Of a stretch of 64,000 nt of DNA, positions 35,446 through 44,051 are shown piece after piece. A model generated the notes under the pieces. That model made no database searches. It worked only from the letters and a program-made list of their open reading frames with translations, and was not told the DNA's origin. Origin of the DNA: Shewanella olleyana (lineage in GTDB: Bacteria > Pseudomonadota > Gammaproteobacteria > Enterobacterales > Shewanellaceae); the NCBI RefSeq assembly GCF_023283825.1, contig NZ_JAKILD010000001.1, positions 248,001 through 312,000 on the forward strand, read 5' to 3'. Numbering within the stretch: position 1 is the stretch's first letter; each line of letters starts with the position of its first letter. The position numbers and the translations under genes were made by a program.

Positions 35446-37928
35446 TGGAGTTGCAATTAGCGTGGCGTTTATTCAAAAGAGAGCTCATGCAAGGGCAGTT
35501 ATTACTCATTGTATTAGCGATTACATTAGCTGTGTTGTCGGTGAGTGGACTTGCCAGAGTCAGTGAGCGTTTACAAGTTGCTATTAATGGCGAGGCCGCA
35601 AACTTTATTGCCGCTGATAGGATCATTGATTCGCCAGTTGAACTTGATACAAACGTGCTTGAGCTGGCTGAGTCATTAGATATTGCCCATGTAACCAACA
35701 TGACCTTTAACTCTATGGTTTATGCCGGAGATAACTTTCAATTAGTCACAATTAAAGCCGTTGCTGATGGATATCCGCTTCGAGGCGAAATCGAGTTATC
35801 TTCAGGTGTTACCCAAGCTTTACCTAAAACGGGTGAAGCTTGGTACGAAAATAGACTCGGTGGTTTACTGGGTTATCCAACGACTTTGGAGCTAGGTAAC
35901 ACTGAATTAAATCTATCCGCTGAAATAAGCCGATTACCCGATGCTGGTTTTAATCCATTTGCATCGTCACCTGTTTTACTAATGCGTTTGGATGACGTTG
36001 CAACAACGGGGATTATTCAACCCGGTAGTCGCGTTAATTATATTTATCAGTTTGCAGGAGAAGCTGCAGCGTTAACTGAATTTGAAACTCAAGCAAAACC
36101 ATTACTGAATAACAGCCAACGCTGGACAGATGTTCAATCTGGGGATTCTCCTATTGCCTCTGCGGTGAAACGTGCAGAGCGCTTTTTATTGTTGGCAAGT
36201 TTATTGGGGATCGCTTTAGCGTGTGCAGCTATTGGTATTGCAGCACAGCGTTACTGCCAACGACATTATGATGTCGTGGCGATGCTAAAAACATTTGGTG
36301 CATCTTCAAAACAAATTCGAACCTTGTTTGGCATTCATTTAATGCTGGTGACTTTAGTGGGCATCGTTTTAGGTTTGATAGGTGGATTGCTGCTAGATCT
36401 AGGGATTAATCAATTCTTACCTGCAGAAATTGCCGCATATTCTCCACCTTATTCAAGACCATTGCTGTTAGGTGTGAGTACCGGTTTAATCAGTGCCTTT
36501 ATGTTCTCGGCTTATCCTTTGATGCGCTTACTGGCTATTCCACCATTAAGAGTATTGCAAAGGCAGTTAGAAGGCCTGCAGTTTGGCATGTGGTTGCACC
36601 TATTACTGAGTTTGTGCGCAATGGCTTTACTGGGTTATTTATATTCTCGCAGTATCGCATTGACCATGACAGTGGTATTAGCAGTATTACTGTTAGGCGT
36701 GCTGTTAAGTATTTTAGGTTTCGCTATGATCCGTTTAGGTCATAGTGTCGGCATGAAAACCACGAACCCATTGCAGTTAGCTTTAGCAGGGCTTCGACGC
36801 CGTGCAAGGCAAAATGCCGTTCAGCTTGTTGGCTTCAGTAGTGCACTTGTTTTATTGCTAACGATTCTGGCTCTTAGACAAGACTTATTGAATGAATGGC
36901 AAAAGCAGTTACCAGAAGATGCGCCCAATTACTTCTTGGTGAACATTGCCCCAGAAGACACTAAACCTCTTAATGACTTTCTTGATAGTAATAAGATTAT
37001 TGCAACCGATATCTATCCAGTGATCCGTGGCCGCTTAACCCATATTAACGATGAAGAACTGATTTCACGTCGAGAAGAGAAAGATGGTATTGAAGGCCGA
37101 GTTGGGATATCTCGTGAATTAAATCTAACTTATCGAGAAACATTACCGCCAAACAATGAAATCACCTCGGGCACCTTTAATCAGGCCGATGATGAGGTTT
37201 CTGTTGAAGCGGAAGTCGCTGAGCGACTTGGTTTATCACTAAACGATACGATGACGTTTAATATTGATAACCAAAGCTTTAGCGTTAAAGTCACTAGCTT
37301 TAGACAAGTGCAATGGGAAACCCTACAACCCAACTTTTTCATGATCTTTAAACCCAAAGCGCTAGAGCCATTTTCTTACACCTCTATGGCGAGTTTTCAT
37401 TTAAATGATGAAGATTTAAAAGCGAATGGCAGTGACTTAACGGCAAATGCAGTGGTATTGCAGCTTATTCAGCAGTTCCCGACTATTTCAGTTATTGATG
37501 TTGGGGCGATGGTGGGGCAGTTACGCCAAATCATTGAACAAGTCTCTCTGTCGCTTTCTTTGGTTTTAGCCTTAGTGTTGCTAGCGAGTGCTTTAGTCTT
37601 GATAGCACAAACTGAAGCGGGCATGGCAACCAGACAACGTGAGTTAGCGGTACTGCGTACCTTTGGCGCTTCAGGTTGGTTACTGCGCTCTGCTACTGGA
37701 CTTGAGTTTGCATTACTTGGCGCTATAGCAGGTATTCTGGCGGTTATTGTAGCGGAATTTGCACTTTATATGCTTAAAACTCAAGTATTCGAGTTGGTCG
37801 TTTACATGCATTGGCCTTGGTGGGGGATTTCACCTTTAGCTGGCGCTGCAGTGGTGGCATTTTTAGGAATGTGGCGCTGTCGCCAATTGCTTAACCAGTC
37901 TTGTAGTGACTTGTTAAAAGCGGGCTAA
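35445..37928 (+). CDS. ybbP: FtsX-like ABC permease YbbP
   Basis: An 827-residue permease with a type VII exporter layout. It has a first membrane segment at about 17-35, a large periplasmic domain, three segments around 245-365, another cluster around 390-475, a second periplasmic domain, and a final three-segment FtsX domain (SLSLVLALVLLASALVLIAQ onward). It overlaps ybbA by one base. The substrate is unknown; such pairs use mechanical motion rather than transport through a channel. Confidence 0.93.
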   Translation: MELQLAWRLFKRELMQGQLLLIVLAITLAVLSVSGLARVSERLQVAINGEAANFIAADRIIDSPVELDTNVLELAESLDIAHVTNMTFNSMVYAGDNFQLVTIKAVADGYPLRGEIELSSGVTQALPKTGEAWYENRLGGLLGYPTTLELGNTELNLSAEISRLPDAGFNPFASSPVLLMRLDDVATTGIIQPGSRVNYIYQFAGEAAALTEFETQAKPLLNNSQRWTDVQSGDSPIASAVKRAERFLLLASLLGIALACAAIGIAAQRYCQRHYDVVAMLKTFGASSKQIRTLFGIHLMLVTLVGIVLGLIGGLLLDLGINQFLPAEIAAYSPPYSRPLLLGVSTGLISAFMFSAYPLMRLLAIPPLRVLQRQLEGLQFGMWLHLLLSLCAMALLGYLYSRSIALTMTVVLAVLLLGVLLSILGFAMIRLGHSVGMKTTNPLQLALAGLRRRARQNAVQLVGFSSALVLLLTILALRQDLLNEWQKQLPEDAPNYFLVNIAPEDTKPLNDFLDSNKIIATDIYPVIRGRLTHINDEELISRREEKDGIEGRVGISRELNLTYRETLPPNNEITSGTFNQADDEVSVEAEVAERLGLSLNDTMTFNIDNQSFSVKVTSFRQVQWETLQPNFFMIFKPKALEPFSYTSMASFHLNDEDLKANGSDLTANAVVLQLIQQFPTISVIDVGAMVGQLRQIIEQVSLSLSLVLALVLLASALVLIAQTEAGMATRQRELAVLRTFGASGWLLRSATGLEFALLGAIAGILAVIVAEFALYMLKTQVFELVVYMHWPWWGISPLAGAAVVAFLGMWRCRQLLNQSCSDLLKAG

Positions 37929-38029
37929 ATTGGCGAGCATACTATCGCAACATAATTACGATGCTTTCAGGGACAGTTTTGGGATTTTATTATGGGATTT
38001 GATTTCGAAAATGAATAAAGGAATGAGTT

Positions 38030-38323
38030 ATGTTTGCGGTAATTTTTAAAGCTAAAGTTGGCGCTCAAGATCAGCATTATATTGATACCGTCGCGATTAT
38101 GCGCGACTTAGCATTTGAACAATATAACTGCATAGACTTTCTTGCTGTGTCAGAAGGCGAGCAAGAAATTGCGATATCTTATTGGCACAGTGAAGATGAT
38201 ATCAAGCGTTGGCATGATGATTCAAAGCATGCGGTTGCTCAGAAGTTAGGCCAACAAAAATGGTATGAATCTTACTCAGTAGAAGTGGTGGAAATTAAAA
38301 GAAAGTATAGTTTTGGTGAGTAA
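38030..38323 (+). CDS. Antibiotic biosynthesis monooxygenase (ABM) fold protein
   Basis: A 97-residue protein with the ferredoxin-like ABM fold: an opening strand FAVIFKAKV, a central helix, and the W-containing segment ISYWHSEDDIKRWHDDSKHAVAQ typical of heme-degrading or quinol monooxygenase-like members. The exact reaction is unknown. Ribosome site AAAGGAATGAG before ATG. It is alone, with a strong terminator behind it. Confidence 0.8.
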   Translation: MFAVIFKAKVGAQDQHYIDTVAIMRDLAFEQYNCIDFLAVSEGEQEIAISYWHSEDDIKRWHDDSKHAVAQKLGQQKWYESYSVEVVEIKRKYSFGE

Positions 38324-38365
38324 CAAACTGACTTAGCTGTTTGTTCATTTAATTACTTTTGTGTC

Positions 38366-38405
38366 AATAATGCCGTTAAGTTCCCTTAACGGCATTATTT
38401 TTTCT
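38366..38405 (+). terminator. Terminator after the ABM gene
   Basis: A 15-bp perfect stem (AATAATGCCGTTAAG and its complement) with TTCC loop and T run. Confidence 0.93.
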
Positions 38406-38503
38406 GTGATTTTTCCTTAACTACAAGTTATTAAAATCTAATAGTTGAATAATTTTTTGTTATAGTATTTAAATCGTTAACGTTCGTATTGAGCAATGAA
38501 TTT

Positions 38504-39382
38504 ATGATAAATCAAAAATGGTTATCGACTTTTCTTAAGCTTGCAGAAGTAGGGCATTTTACCCAGACTGCTGAGCAATTATTTATGACTCAACCAGGCG
38601 TTAGCCAACATGTGCAAAAGTTAGAACAACAGTTAAACGTGCAGTTAATACAACGTTTTGGTAAGCGTTTTGAATTAACCGATGCGGGAATACAACTGCA
38701 GCAATATGGAGAGCAACTCTTAAAGCAGCAAGAGCAACTGGTAAGTGACATACAACTTGATTCCCCCTATGTCGGCGACTGTCGTTTTGCATGTTCTGGC
38801 TCCTTGGCTATGTGGTTGTTTCCACACTTTATCGACTACCAAATATTGCACCCTGAATTGTCTGTATCAATAGAAGCTGCGCCAAATAAAAGAGTGATAG
38901 AGCAAGTTATCAATAATGATATTGATATCGGAATAGTAACGCAATTTGTCTCTAACCCTGAGCTTGAGGTGACAGCGATTGGTGATGATAATTTATGCTT
39001 AATTGTGCCAGCAGCGTTGAAAAACGAGGAGATTAACTTCGATAAATTAATCTCACTGGGTGTTATTTCGCATCCTGATGCAATGCATTACCTGCAGCAA
39101 TTGATCAGCAGTAACTATAGTGATGAACAAGTTGGTTCGATCCCAATCGCCAGTTATGTAAACCAGCTAAGCCAGATATTACTACCTGTCTCAAAAGGCC
39201 TTGGGTTTACCGTGTTACCTGAGTTTGCTGTTAATAGCTTTGAACAACAAGAGCTGATTTCGGTAGTAAAACTTAAACATCAGGTCAAAGAACCGCTTTA
39301 CATGATCCGTAAAAAGTTTCGTCCTTTACCAAAGCGATATGAGTGGTTCATTGAAACAACTACTGGGCTTATCAATCAATAA
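38504..39382 (+). CDS. LysR-family transcriptional regulator
   Basis: A 292-residue LysR regulator: helix-turn-helix at 1-60 (KWLSTFLKLAEVGHFTQTAEQL, TQPGVSQHVQKLE) and an effector domain from about 88 onward. An in-frame TTG at 38489 would add five residues; the ATG at 38504 fits the family start better. Neither has a strong ribosome site. The terminator behind the ABM gene separates it from the left. The target is unknown. Confidence 0.87.
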   Translation: MINQKWLSTFLKLAEVGHFTQTAEQLFMTQPGVSQHVQKLEQQLNVQLIQRFGKRFELTDAGIQLQQYGEQLLKQQEQLVSDIQLDSPYVGDCRFACSGSLAMWLFPHFIDYQILHPELSVSIEAAPNKRVIEQVINNDIDIGIVTQFVSNPELEVTAIGDDNLCLIVPAALKNEEINFDKLISLGVISHPDAMHYLQQLISSNYSDEQVGSIPIASYVNQLSQILLPVSKGLGFTVLPEFAVNSFEQQELISVVKLKHQVKEPLYMIRKKFRPLPKRYEWFIETTTGLINQ

Positions 39383-39469
39383 CGACATTTGGTAGCGTTG
39401 GGAGTTATTCAGGTTAAATGCCAAAAGTAACTTACCAATAGAAAATAACTAATATTAAACTGCGGATAA

Positions 39470-39510
39470 AAAGGCTAATGAGGTGAAGCTATCTCATTAG
39501 CCTTTAGAGC
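39470..39510. terminator. Shared terminator, LysR / yfcH-like
   Basis: A 13-bp stem (AAAGGCTAATGAG / CTCATTAGCCTTT) with a 10-base loop between convergent genes. Confidence 0.8.
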
Positions 39511-39526
39511 CTTTTATTTTAATCTC

Positions 39527-40426
39527 TTACGCTTTGAGAATAGAATCTAAAGCTGGGCTGATATCTGGATATTTGAAATTAAAGCCTGAAGCAAGTGTGC
39601 GTTTCGGCAATACAAATTGACCTTCAACAATCAAATCGGCCATCTCTCCCATAGCCAGTTTTAGGGCTATGACAGGTGTGGGGATGAGTGCAGGGCGATT
39701 TAGACTAGCGCCAATAGATTCAGCAAACAATTTGTGATTAACCGGATTTGGTGCAGTTGCATTAAATACGCCTTGAGCATCATCAGTGACTAATAAGTGC
39801 TGAATTAAATGGGTTAAATCGTCGATATGTATCCAACTCACGCCGTGTAGACCTTTTCCTATAGGGCCACCGAGCCCTAATTTGAATGGTGGTAACATTT
39901 TGGCTAATGCGCCGCCATTTTTACCCAATACAATTCCAATTCTGAGTACGCATACTCTTGTGTTTTCTGATTGAGCTTTTAGGGCTAAATGTTCCCACTC
40001 ACTGCATACTTGGTGACTAAACTCATTGTGGGCTTGGCTGTGTTCATCAACTGGCGTGCTACCTTGGCGGCCATAAAAACCAATCGCAGATGCGCTAATA
40101 AAGCTTGCTGGTGGCATATCACTTTGTTTAATTAATTGAGTTAACATCGCTGTCATGTTCCAGCGGCTGTCACAAATGCGTTGTTTTTGTTGGTTGCTCC
40201 AACGTTTCCCAACAATGGGTTCGCCAGCAAGATTAATGACAGTGTCATAATCGTTGAGATTATTCAGTTGTTCTAGCTTGTCTAGGTACTTATGTTGGGC
40301 ACCAAGTGTTGATGTAGCGTGTGAGATATTTCGAGTCACAATCGTGAGCTGGTGAGATTGTTCACTTAGCAATTTAACTAACTGTTGTCCGACAAATCCT
40401 GTTGCGCCAGTCATTAATATATTCAT
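39527..40426 (-). CDS. NAD-dependent epimerase/dehydratase family protein, YfcH-like (TIGR01777)
   Basis: A 299-residue extended SDR protein. The cofactor site is TGATGFVGQQL at the N terminus, followed by VINLAGEPI and the active-site region SASAIGFYG. The C-terminal part (GKGLHGVSWIHIDDLTHLI, FNATAPNPVNHK) is characteristic of the YfcH/SULA group. The substrate is not known; in other bacteria relatives affect cell division. A single gene, sharing a terminator with LysR. Confidence 0.9.
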   Translation of the reverse strand: MNILMTGATGFVGQQLVKLLSEQSHQLTIVTRNISHATSTLGAQHKYLDKLEQLNNLNDYDTVINLAGEPIVGKRWSNQQKQRICDSRWNMTAMLTQLIKQSDMPPASFISASAIGFYGRQGSTPVDEHSQAHNEFSHQVCSEWEHLALKAQSENTRVCVLRIGIVLGKNGGALAKMLPPFKLGLGGPIGKGLHGVSWIHIDDLTHLIQHLLVTDDAQGVFNATAPNPVNHKLFAESIGASLNRPALIPTPVIALKLAMGEMADLIVEGQFVLPKRTLASGFNFKYPDISPALDSILKA

Positions 40427-40946
40427 ATTCTCACCACTTAATCGGTCGAAAGGTATTGGTTTAATCTATCAAGGAGCTTAGTTTTAAATAGTTTGGGTTT
40501 AAAATATCTTGGGTTTAAAATAGCTTGGGTTTAAAACCTTGTGCTTAAATTAGCTACGTTTAACATGTTATTACGAAATGCAGTCGATGCTAGATCAATT
40601 TGCACAACTGAAATGATTTAAGTCTGCTAATTCAACTCATTTAACTCATTTAACTTCTGTTCAGCTTTAACTTGTTAAACTAAGGCTGTTTTTTAATTAA
40701 ATCGCGTTAAGATAGTCATTCATCGTTACTTGATTACGAGTATAATGCGTAAGTTATTATTATTGTGCTAGTTTAGTAGTAGATTTTATGTTCAAAGTTT
40801 ACGAAATATACAATTAACATATTCATGTCTTAAGATTTTAATATCAAAACGCTTTAATTATCGCTTTAAATAGCCAATAGAGTGATGGTTAATGAAATCG
40901 AGTCATATAATTCAATAAAGTTCATTAATATAAAAGGGCATTAAAT
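40427..40946. other. 520-bp gap without a gene
   Basis: No convincing coding frame on either strand. It holds the short repeat array at 40483-40541, a twofold 9-bp repeat (AACTCATTT) at 40634-40651, and an isolated -10-like TATAAT at 40741-40746 without a good -35. The region is AT-rich and must contain promoters for the two divergent genes. Confidence 0.6.
40483..40541. repeat. Tandem 16-bp repeats
   Basis: Three full units and a partial one with consensus TTTAAAATAGCTTGGG; the first unit is 15 bases. It lies just upstream of the yfcH-like start (minus strand), within its leader or promoter. Confidence 0.85.
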
Positions 40947-42095
40947 ATGAGTGGCGGTAATTCTTCATCGATGGCGTTACGTGGTTTCGCTATCATGGCT
41001 TGTTTAGTCGTTATTTTAGCAGGCATCAAAACCGCAAGTCCTATCGTCGTGCCATTTGTGTTATCAGCATTTTTAGCCGTAGTCTGTAATCCAGCAATTC
41101 AATTTATGACCCGTTATCGAGTGCCTAAATGGCTATCGGTCATCTTATTAATGATGTTTATTGTGATGATGGGGTTATGGCTTGCAAGCTTAGTTGGGAG
41201 TTCAATAAATGAATTTACCCAACAAATGCCGTTTTATCGACAACAATTAATTGAGCAGTTCTCTTGGGTACTTGAAAAACTTAACGCGCTGAATATCAAT
41301 ATTTCTAAAGACAAGGTGTTGGAATATTTTGATCCTGGAATGGCACTTAGCATGACAACGAACATGTTGTCGGGTTTAGGTAATGTGATGGCCAATTTAT
41401 TTTTGATTATCTTGACCATTATTTTCATGTTATTCGAAGCGCAATCTTTGCCTAAAAAGCTACATTTAGCACTTTCAGATCCTGATATGCGTTTAAAGCA
41501 AATCGATAAGTTTTTGCACTCTGTAAATCAATACATGGTCATTAAAACCCTTGTCAGTATGGCTACAGGTATCATCATTGGAATTGGTTTATCGATTATT
41601 GGTGTGGATTACGCTTTGTTATGGGCCGTTTTAGCATTTTTGCTTAATTATATCCCGAATATTGGTTCAATTATTGCTGCTATTCCCGCTGTGCTATTGG
41701 CCTTTATTCAAATGGGGCCAGGAGCTGCTGGTGTTACGGCGTTATTGTTCCTAGGTACTAATACTGTCATGGGTAACGCTGTTGAACCGAGATTTATGGG
41801 CAAGGGCTTAGGTTTATCTACGTTAGTGGTATTTCTATCATTAATCTTCTGGGGGTGGTTATTCGGTTCTGTCGGTATGCTGCTTTCGGTACCATTGACT
41901 ATGATAGTCAAAATAGCACTTGAATCCAGTGAAGGCGGTAAATGGTTTGCTATTTTATTGTCCGATGTTACTCCTGATGAAGACGAAAAAAATGAAGGTA
42001 TTGAAGGCAATTTAGTTCAAGCAGATAATAGTTTAGCATCAACTGCTGATAACTTGGCTTCAACTACTGACAAGAATACAGATGATAAAGCCTAG
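40947..42095 (+). CDS. AI-2E family transporter (PerM/YhhT-like membrane protein)
   Basis: A 382-residue membrane protein with about eight segments. The family signature is clear: pairs of N-terminal segments (VILAGIKTASPIVVPFVLSAFLA), an amphipathic middle region, then YALLWAVLAFLLNYIPNIGS and NAVEPRFMGKGLGLS. The family includes the AI-2 exporter TqsA and sodium/proton antiporter-like members, so the substrate is open. The C-terminal 40 residues are polar and acidic. It lies 65 bases before the methyltransferase gene. Confidence 0.9.
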   Translation: MSGGNSSSMALRGFAIMACLVVILAGIKTASPIVVPFVLSAFLAVVCNPAIQFMTRYRVPKWLSVILLMMFIVMMGLWLASLVGSSINEFTQQMPFYRQQLIEQFSWVLEKLNALNINISKDKVLEYFDPGMALSMTTNMLSGLGNVMANLFLIILTIIFMLFEAQSLPKKLHLALSDPDMRLKQIDKFLHSVNQYMVIKTLVSMATGIIIGIGLSIIGVDYALLWAVLAFLLNYIPNIGSIIAAIPAVLLAFIQMGPGAAGVTALLFLGTNTVMGNAVEPRFMGKGLGLSTLVVFLSLIFWGWLFGSVGMLLSVPLTMIVKIALESSEGGKWFAILLSDVTPDEDEKNEGIEGNLVQADNSLASTADNLASTTDKNTDDKA

Positions 42096-42160
42096 GGCCT
42101 GTATATAACCCTAGTAATACAAAAATCGAAGACTAATTAATTAACGTTGTGAAAGTATAA

Positions 42161-43090
42161 ATGAATCTTGTAAGTGATGATTTTCCACTAGGGCAAGCAC
42201 TTGCTCAAGTGAAGTTGACCAATGAGCTTAGCCGCCTATTTCATGGCCGTGGAGGCCGTTTTGAAGGTTTTGAGCATCTTTGTTTAGATTGGTTTAACCC
42301 TGTCTTATTATTAACGAGCTTTAAAGAATTATCAGAAGCTGAACGCCTTGTGTTAACTGATGCAATTGCTGAAGTATGGCAACAACATCACAATGAACTG
42401 CAGTTTAACCTCGTATTCCAATACCGTAATGCGGGTAGAACGGTCACCGATGTTGTGGCCGGTGAGGTTCCTGACAAGCACATAGTGACAGAAAATGGCG
42501 CCGATTTTTTAGTTCATCTTTTACGTGGTCAAAATCACGGTATTTTTCTCGATATGACAAACGGCCGTCGATGGGTTAAAACCCATGCTAAAGATAAAAA
42601 GGTATTAAATCTATTTGCATATACTTGCGCATTTTCAGTTGTAGGTTTGCAAGGCGGTGCGACCGAAGTTGTTAACATGGATATGAGCAAAGGTGCACTG
42701 AGTATTGGTAAGCAAAATCACCTTATAAACGGTTTTGAGTCCGGAGCGCGTTTCTTAGGTCATGATATTTTTAGATCATGGGGCAAACTGACCAAATTAG
42801 GCCCTTATGATTTAATTGTTGCTGATCCACCAAGTAATCAAAAGGGCAGCTTTGTTGCAACCAAAGATTATGTAAGACTTTTACGTAGGCTGCCAGAGTT
42901 ACTTGCTGAAGGTGGCGAAGTGTTACTTTGTTTGAATGCACCAGAATTAGGCTGTGATTTTTTAATGCAGCAAGTTGCAGAAACGGCGCCAAGTCTTGAG
43001 TTTATTGAGCGGATTGAAAACCCACCAGTGTTTGCCGATATTGATGAGCAGAAATCACTAAAAGTTCTACGATATCGAGTGAATAGTTAA
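42161..43090 (+). CDS. SAM-dependent methyltransferase, RlmI/RlmK-like core
   Basis: A 309-residue class I methyltransferase. The cofactor-binding segment is KKVLNLFAYTCAFSVVGLQGGA at about 146-167, an acidic loop is VVNMDMSKGAL, and the catalytic-type motif is VADPPSNQ at about 223-230. It lacks an N-terminal PUA domain, unlike RlmI. The most likely substrate is rRNA or another RNA, by family. It may be co-transcribed with the AI-2E-type gene. A strong terminator follows. Confidence 0.85.
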   Translation: MNLVSDDFPLGQALAQVKLTNELSRLFHGRGGRFEGFEHLCLDWFNPVLLLTSFKELSEAERLVLTDAIAEVWQQHHNELQFNLVFQYRNAGRTVTDVVAGEVPDKHIVTENGADFLVHLLRGQNHGIFLDMTNGRRWVKTHAKDKKVLNLFAYTCAFSVVGLQGGATEVVNMDMSKGALSIGKQNHLINGFESGARFLGHDIFRSWGKLTKLGPYDLIVADPPSNQKGSFVATKDYVRLLRRLPELLAEGGEVLLCLNAPELGCDFLMQQVAETAPSLEFIERIENPPVFADIDEQKSLKVLRYRVNS

Positions 43091-43122
43091 GTTAGATTAA
43101 TAATTGAAACTACCTTTTATTT

Positions 43123-43159
43123 AGCACAATTGAATATTCATTCAATTGTGCTTTTTTTT
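43123..43159 (+). terminator. Terminator after the methyltransferase gene
   Basis: A 13-bp perfect stem (AGCACAATTGAAT and complement), ATTC loop, then eight T. Confidence 0.95.
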
Positions 43160-43450
43160 GACCCAAAAATTAGCGCATAAACCTGCGATGTAAAAGCAAA
43201 CAATTTGACGTCATTCCCAGTATGTTTTGGACTTGAAAAACCATCTTTAAACAAAAAATCTCATCACTTATATCAGTTAACAAGTTGATAACCTTTGTTG
43301 AAGGGTCTATATATACTTAAGTATTAAATGCGTTAATCCAATGAGATTCGCCATTGTTGTATTTGTTTAAAGAACGACCACTCGTCCATTTGGTCTAGTT
43401 TCTTAAGTCAAACAGAAGTCTTTATAGGGCAGTTGTTTAGTTCGCTTTTT

Positions 43451-43464
43451 ATGATCTAGATCAA
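43451..43464. promoter_or_regulatory. FNR/EtrA-like box upstream of napE
   Basis: ATGATCTAGATCAA matches TTGAT-N4-ATCAA at nine of ten bases; only the first base differs. It lies about 128 bases before the napE ATG. FNR-type activation of nap is established in related bacteria. Confidence 0.6.
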
Positions 43465-43541
43465 CAAATCTTCGTTTTACCAATTTGTGAGTATATAGTT
43501 TAGTCTTTGATTAAAGATAAAATTCTCACCAATCTTAGTAG

Positions 43542-43557
43542 GTAACAAATTTGTTAC
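43542..43557. promoter_or_regulatory. Perfect 16-bp palindrome in the napE leader
   Basis: GTAACAAATTTGTTAC is fully self-complementary and ends 34 bases before the napE ATG. It is not the 7-2-7 NarP arrangement or an FNR site. It may be an operator. Confidence 0.55.
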
Positions 43558-43591
43558 ATTACTTTCATTCGATACCTCTGCTGGAGGCTCC

Positions 43592-43750
43592 ATGAGTACA
43601 GATCCGCAAAGTGAAAAAAGCCTAGAATTTAAAATTTTTATATTCTTAACGGTTTTTTTAGCTCCAATTTTGTCAGCACTTTTAGTCAGTGCACTCGGTT
43701 TTACCATTTGGTTCAGTCAAATCCTTTCGGGCCCGCCAGGCGCTGGTTAG
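43592..43750 (+). CDS. napE: Periplasmic nitrate reductase subunit NapE
   Basis: A 52-residue single-pass membrane protein, missed by length cut-offs. It starts MSTDPQSEKS, has a hydrophobic helix at about 16-43 (IFIFLTVFLAPILSALLVSA), and ends SGPPGAG, as in NapE/TorE proteins. A perfect GGAGG ribosome site lies four bases before the ATG. It is the first gene of napEDABC, 34 bases before napD. Its function in the complex is not well defined in any organism. Confidence 0.92.
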   Translation: MSTDPQSEKSLEFKIFIFLTVFLAPILSALLVSALGFTIWFSQILSGPPGAG

Positions 43751-43784
43751 TCTTAAATAAATAACAAAAATTAATAGAGAAATA

Positions 43785-44051
43785 ATGACGATGAGCAAAA
43801 AAGAAATCCATGTAACTAGCCTAATAGTACAAGTACAACCTGAACAAATGGCTGAAGTACGTCAGAAAATCATGGCGATGGAAAATGCTGAATTATCAGT
43901 AAATAACGAAATGAAGATTGTTGTGGTGATTGAAGGGCCGACTCAGCGCTCTTTAATGGATGACATCTCTACTATTAATGCTATCCCAGGTGTGCTGACA
44001 GCCACTATGGTTTATCACCAAAGCGAAGAGCTAGAAGAGGGTGAAGAATGA
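43785..44051 (+). CDS. napD: NapA maturation chaperone NapD
   Basis: An 88-residue cytoplasmic chaperone that binds the twin-arginine signal of NapA and controls its export. The family features are the opening [12 protein letters not shown] and the later [16 protein letters not shown] and [18 protein letters not shown] at 43785 is chosen; a second ATG two codons on is possible. Its last bases overlap the napA start by four. Confidence 0.94.
   Translation: MTMSKKEIHVTSLIVQVQPEQMAEVRQKIMAMENAELSVNNEMKIVVVIEGPTQRSLMDDISTINAIPGVLTATMVYHQSEELEEGEE

Larger units (their letters stand above)
43091..43591. other. 501-bp region upstream of nap, no gene
   Basis: No coding frame stands out. It contains the methyltransferase terminator (43123-43159), a 12-bp palindrome ATACTTAAGTAT at 43313-43324, an FNR-like box at 43451-43464, and a perfect 16-bp palindrome at 43542-43557. 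The last three probably belong to nap control. Confidence 0.7.

Noticed and set aside
40483-40651. CRISPR array
   Set aside because: The repeats are 9-16 bp and directly abut each other, with no spacers and no cas genes.
43477-43707. Minus-strand open frame of 76 codons in front of nap
   Set aside because: It is antisense to napE and its control region; napE on the plus strand has a perfect ribosome site and family features.
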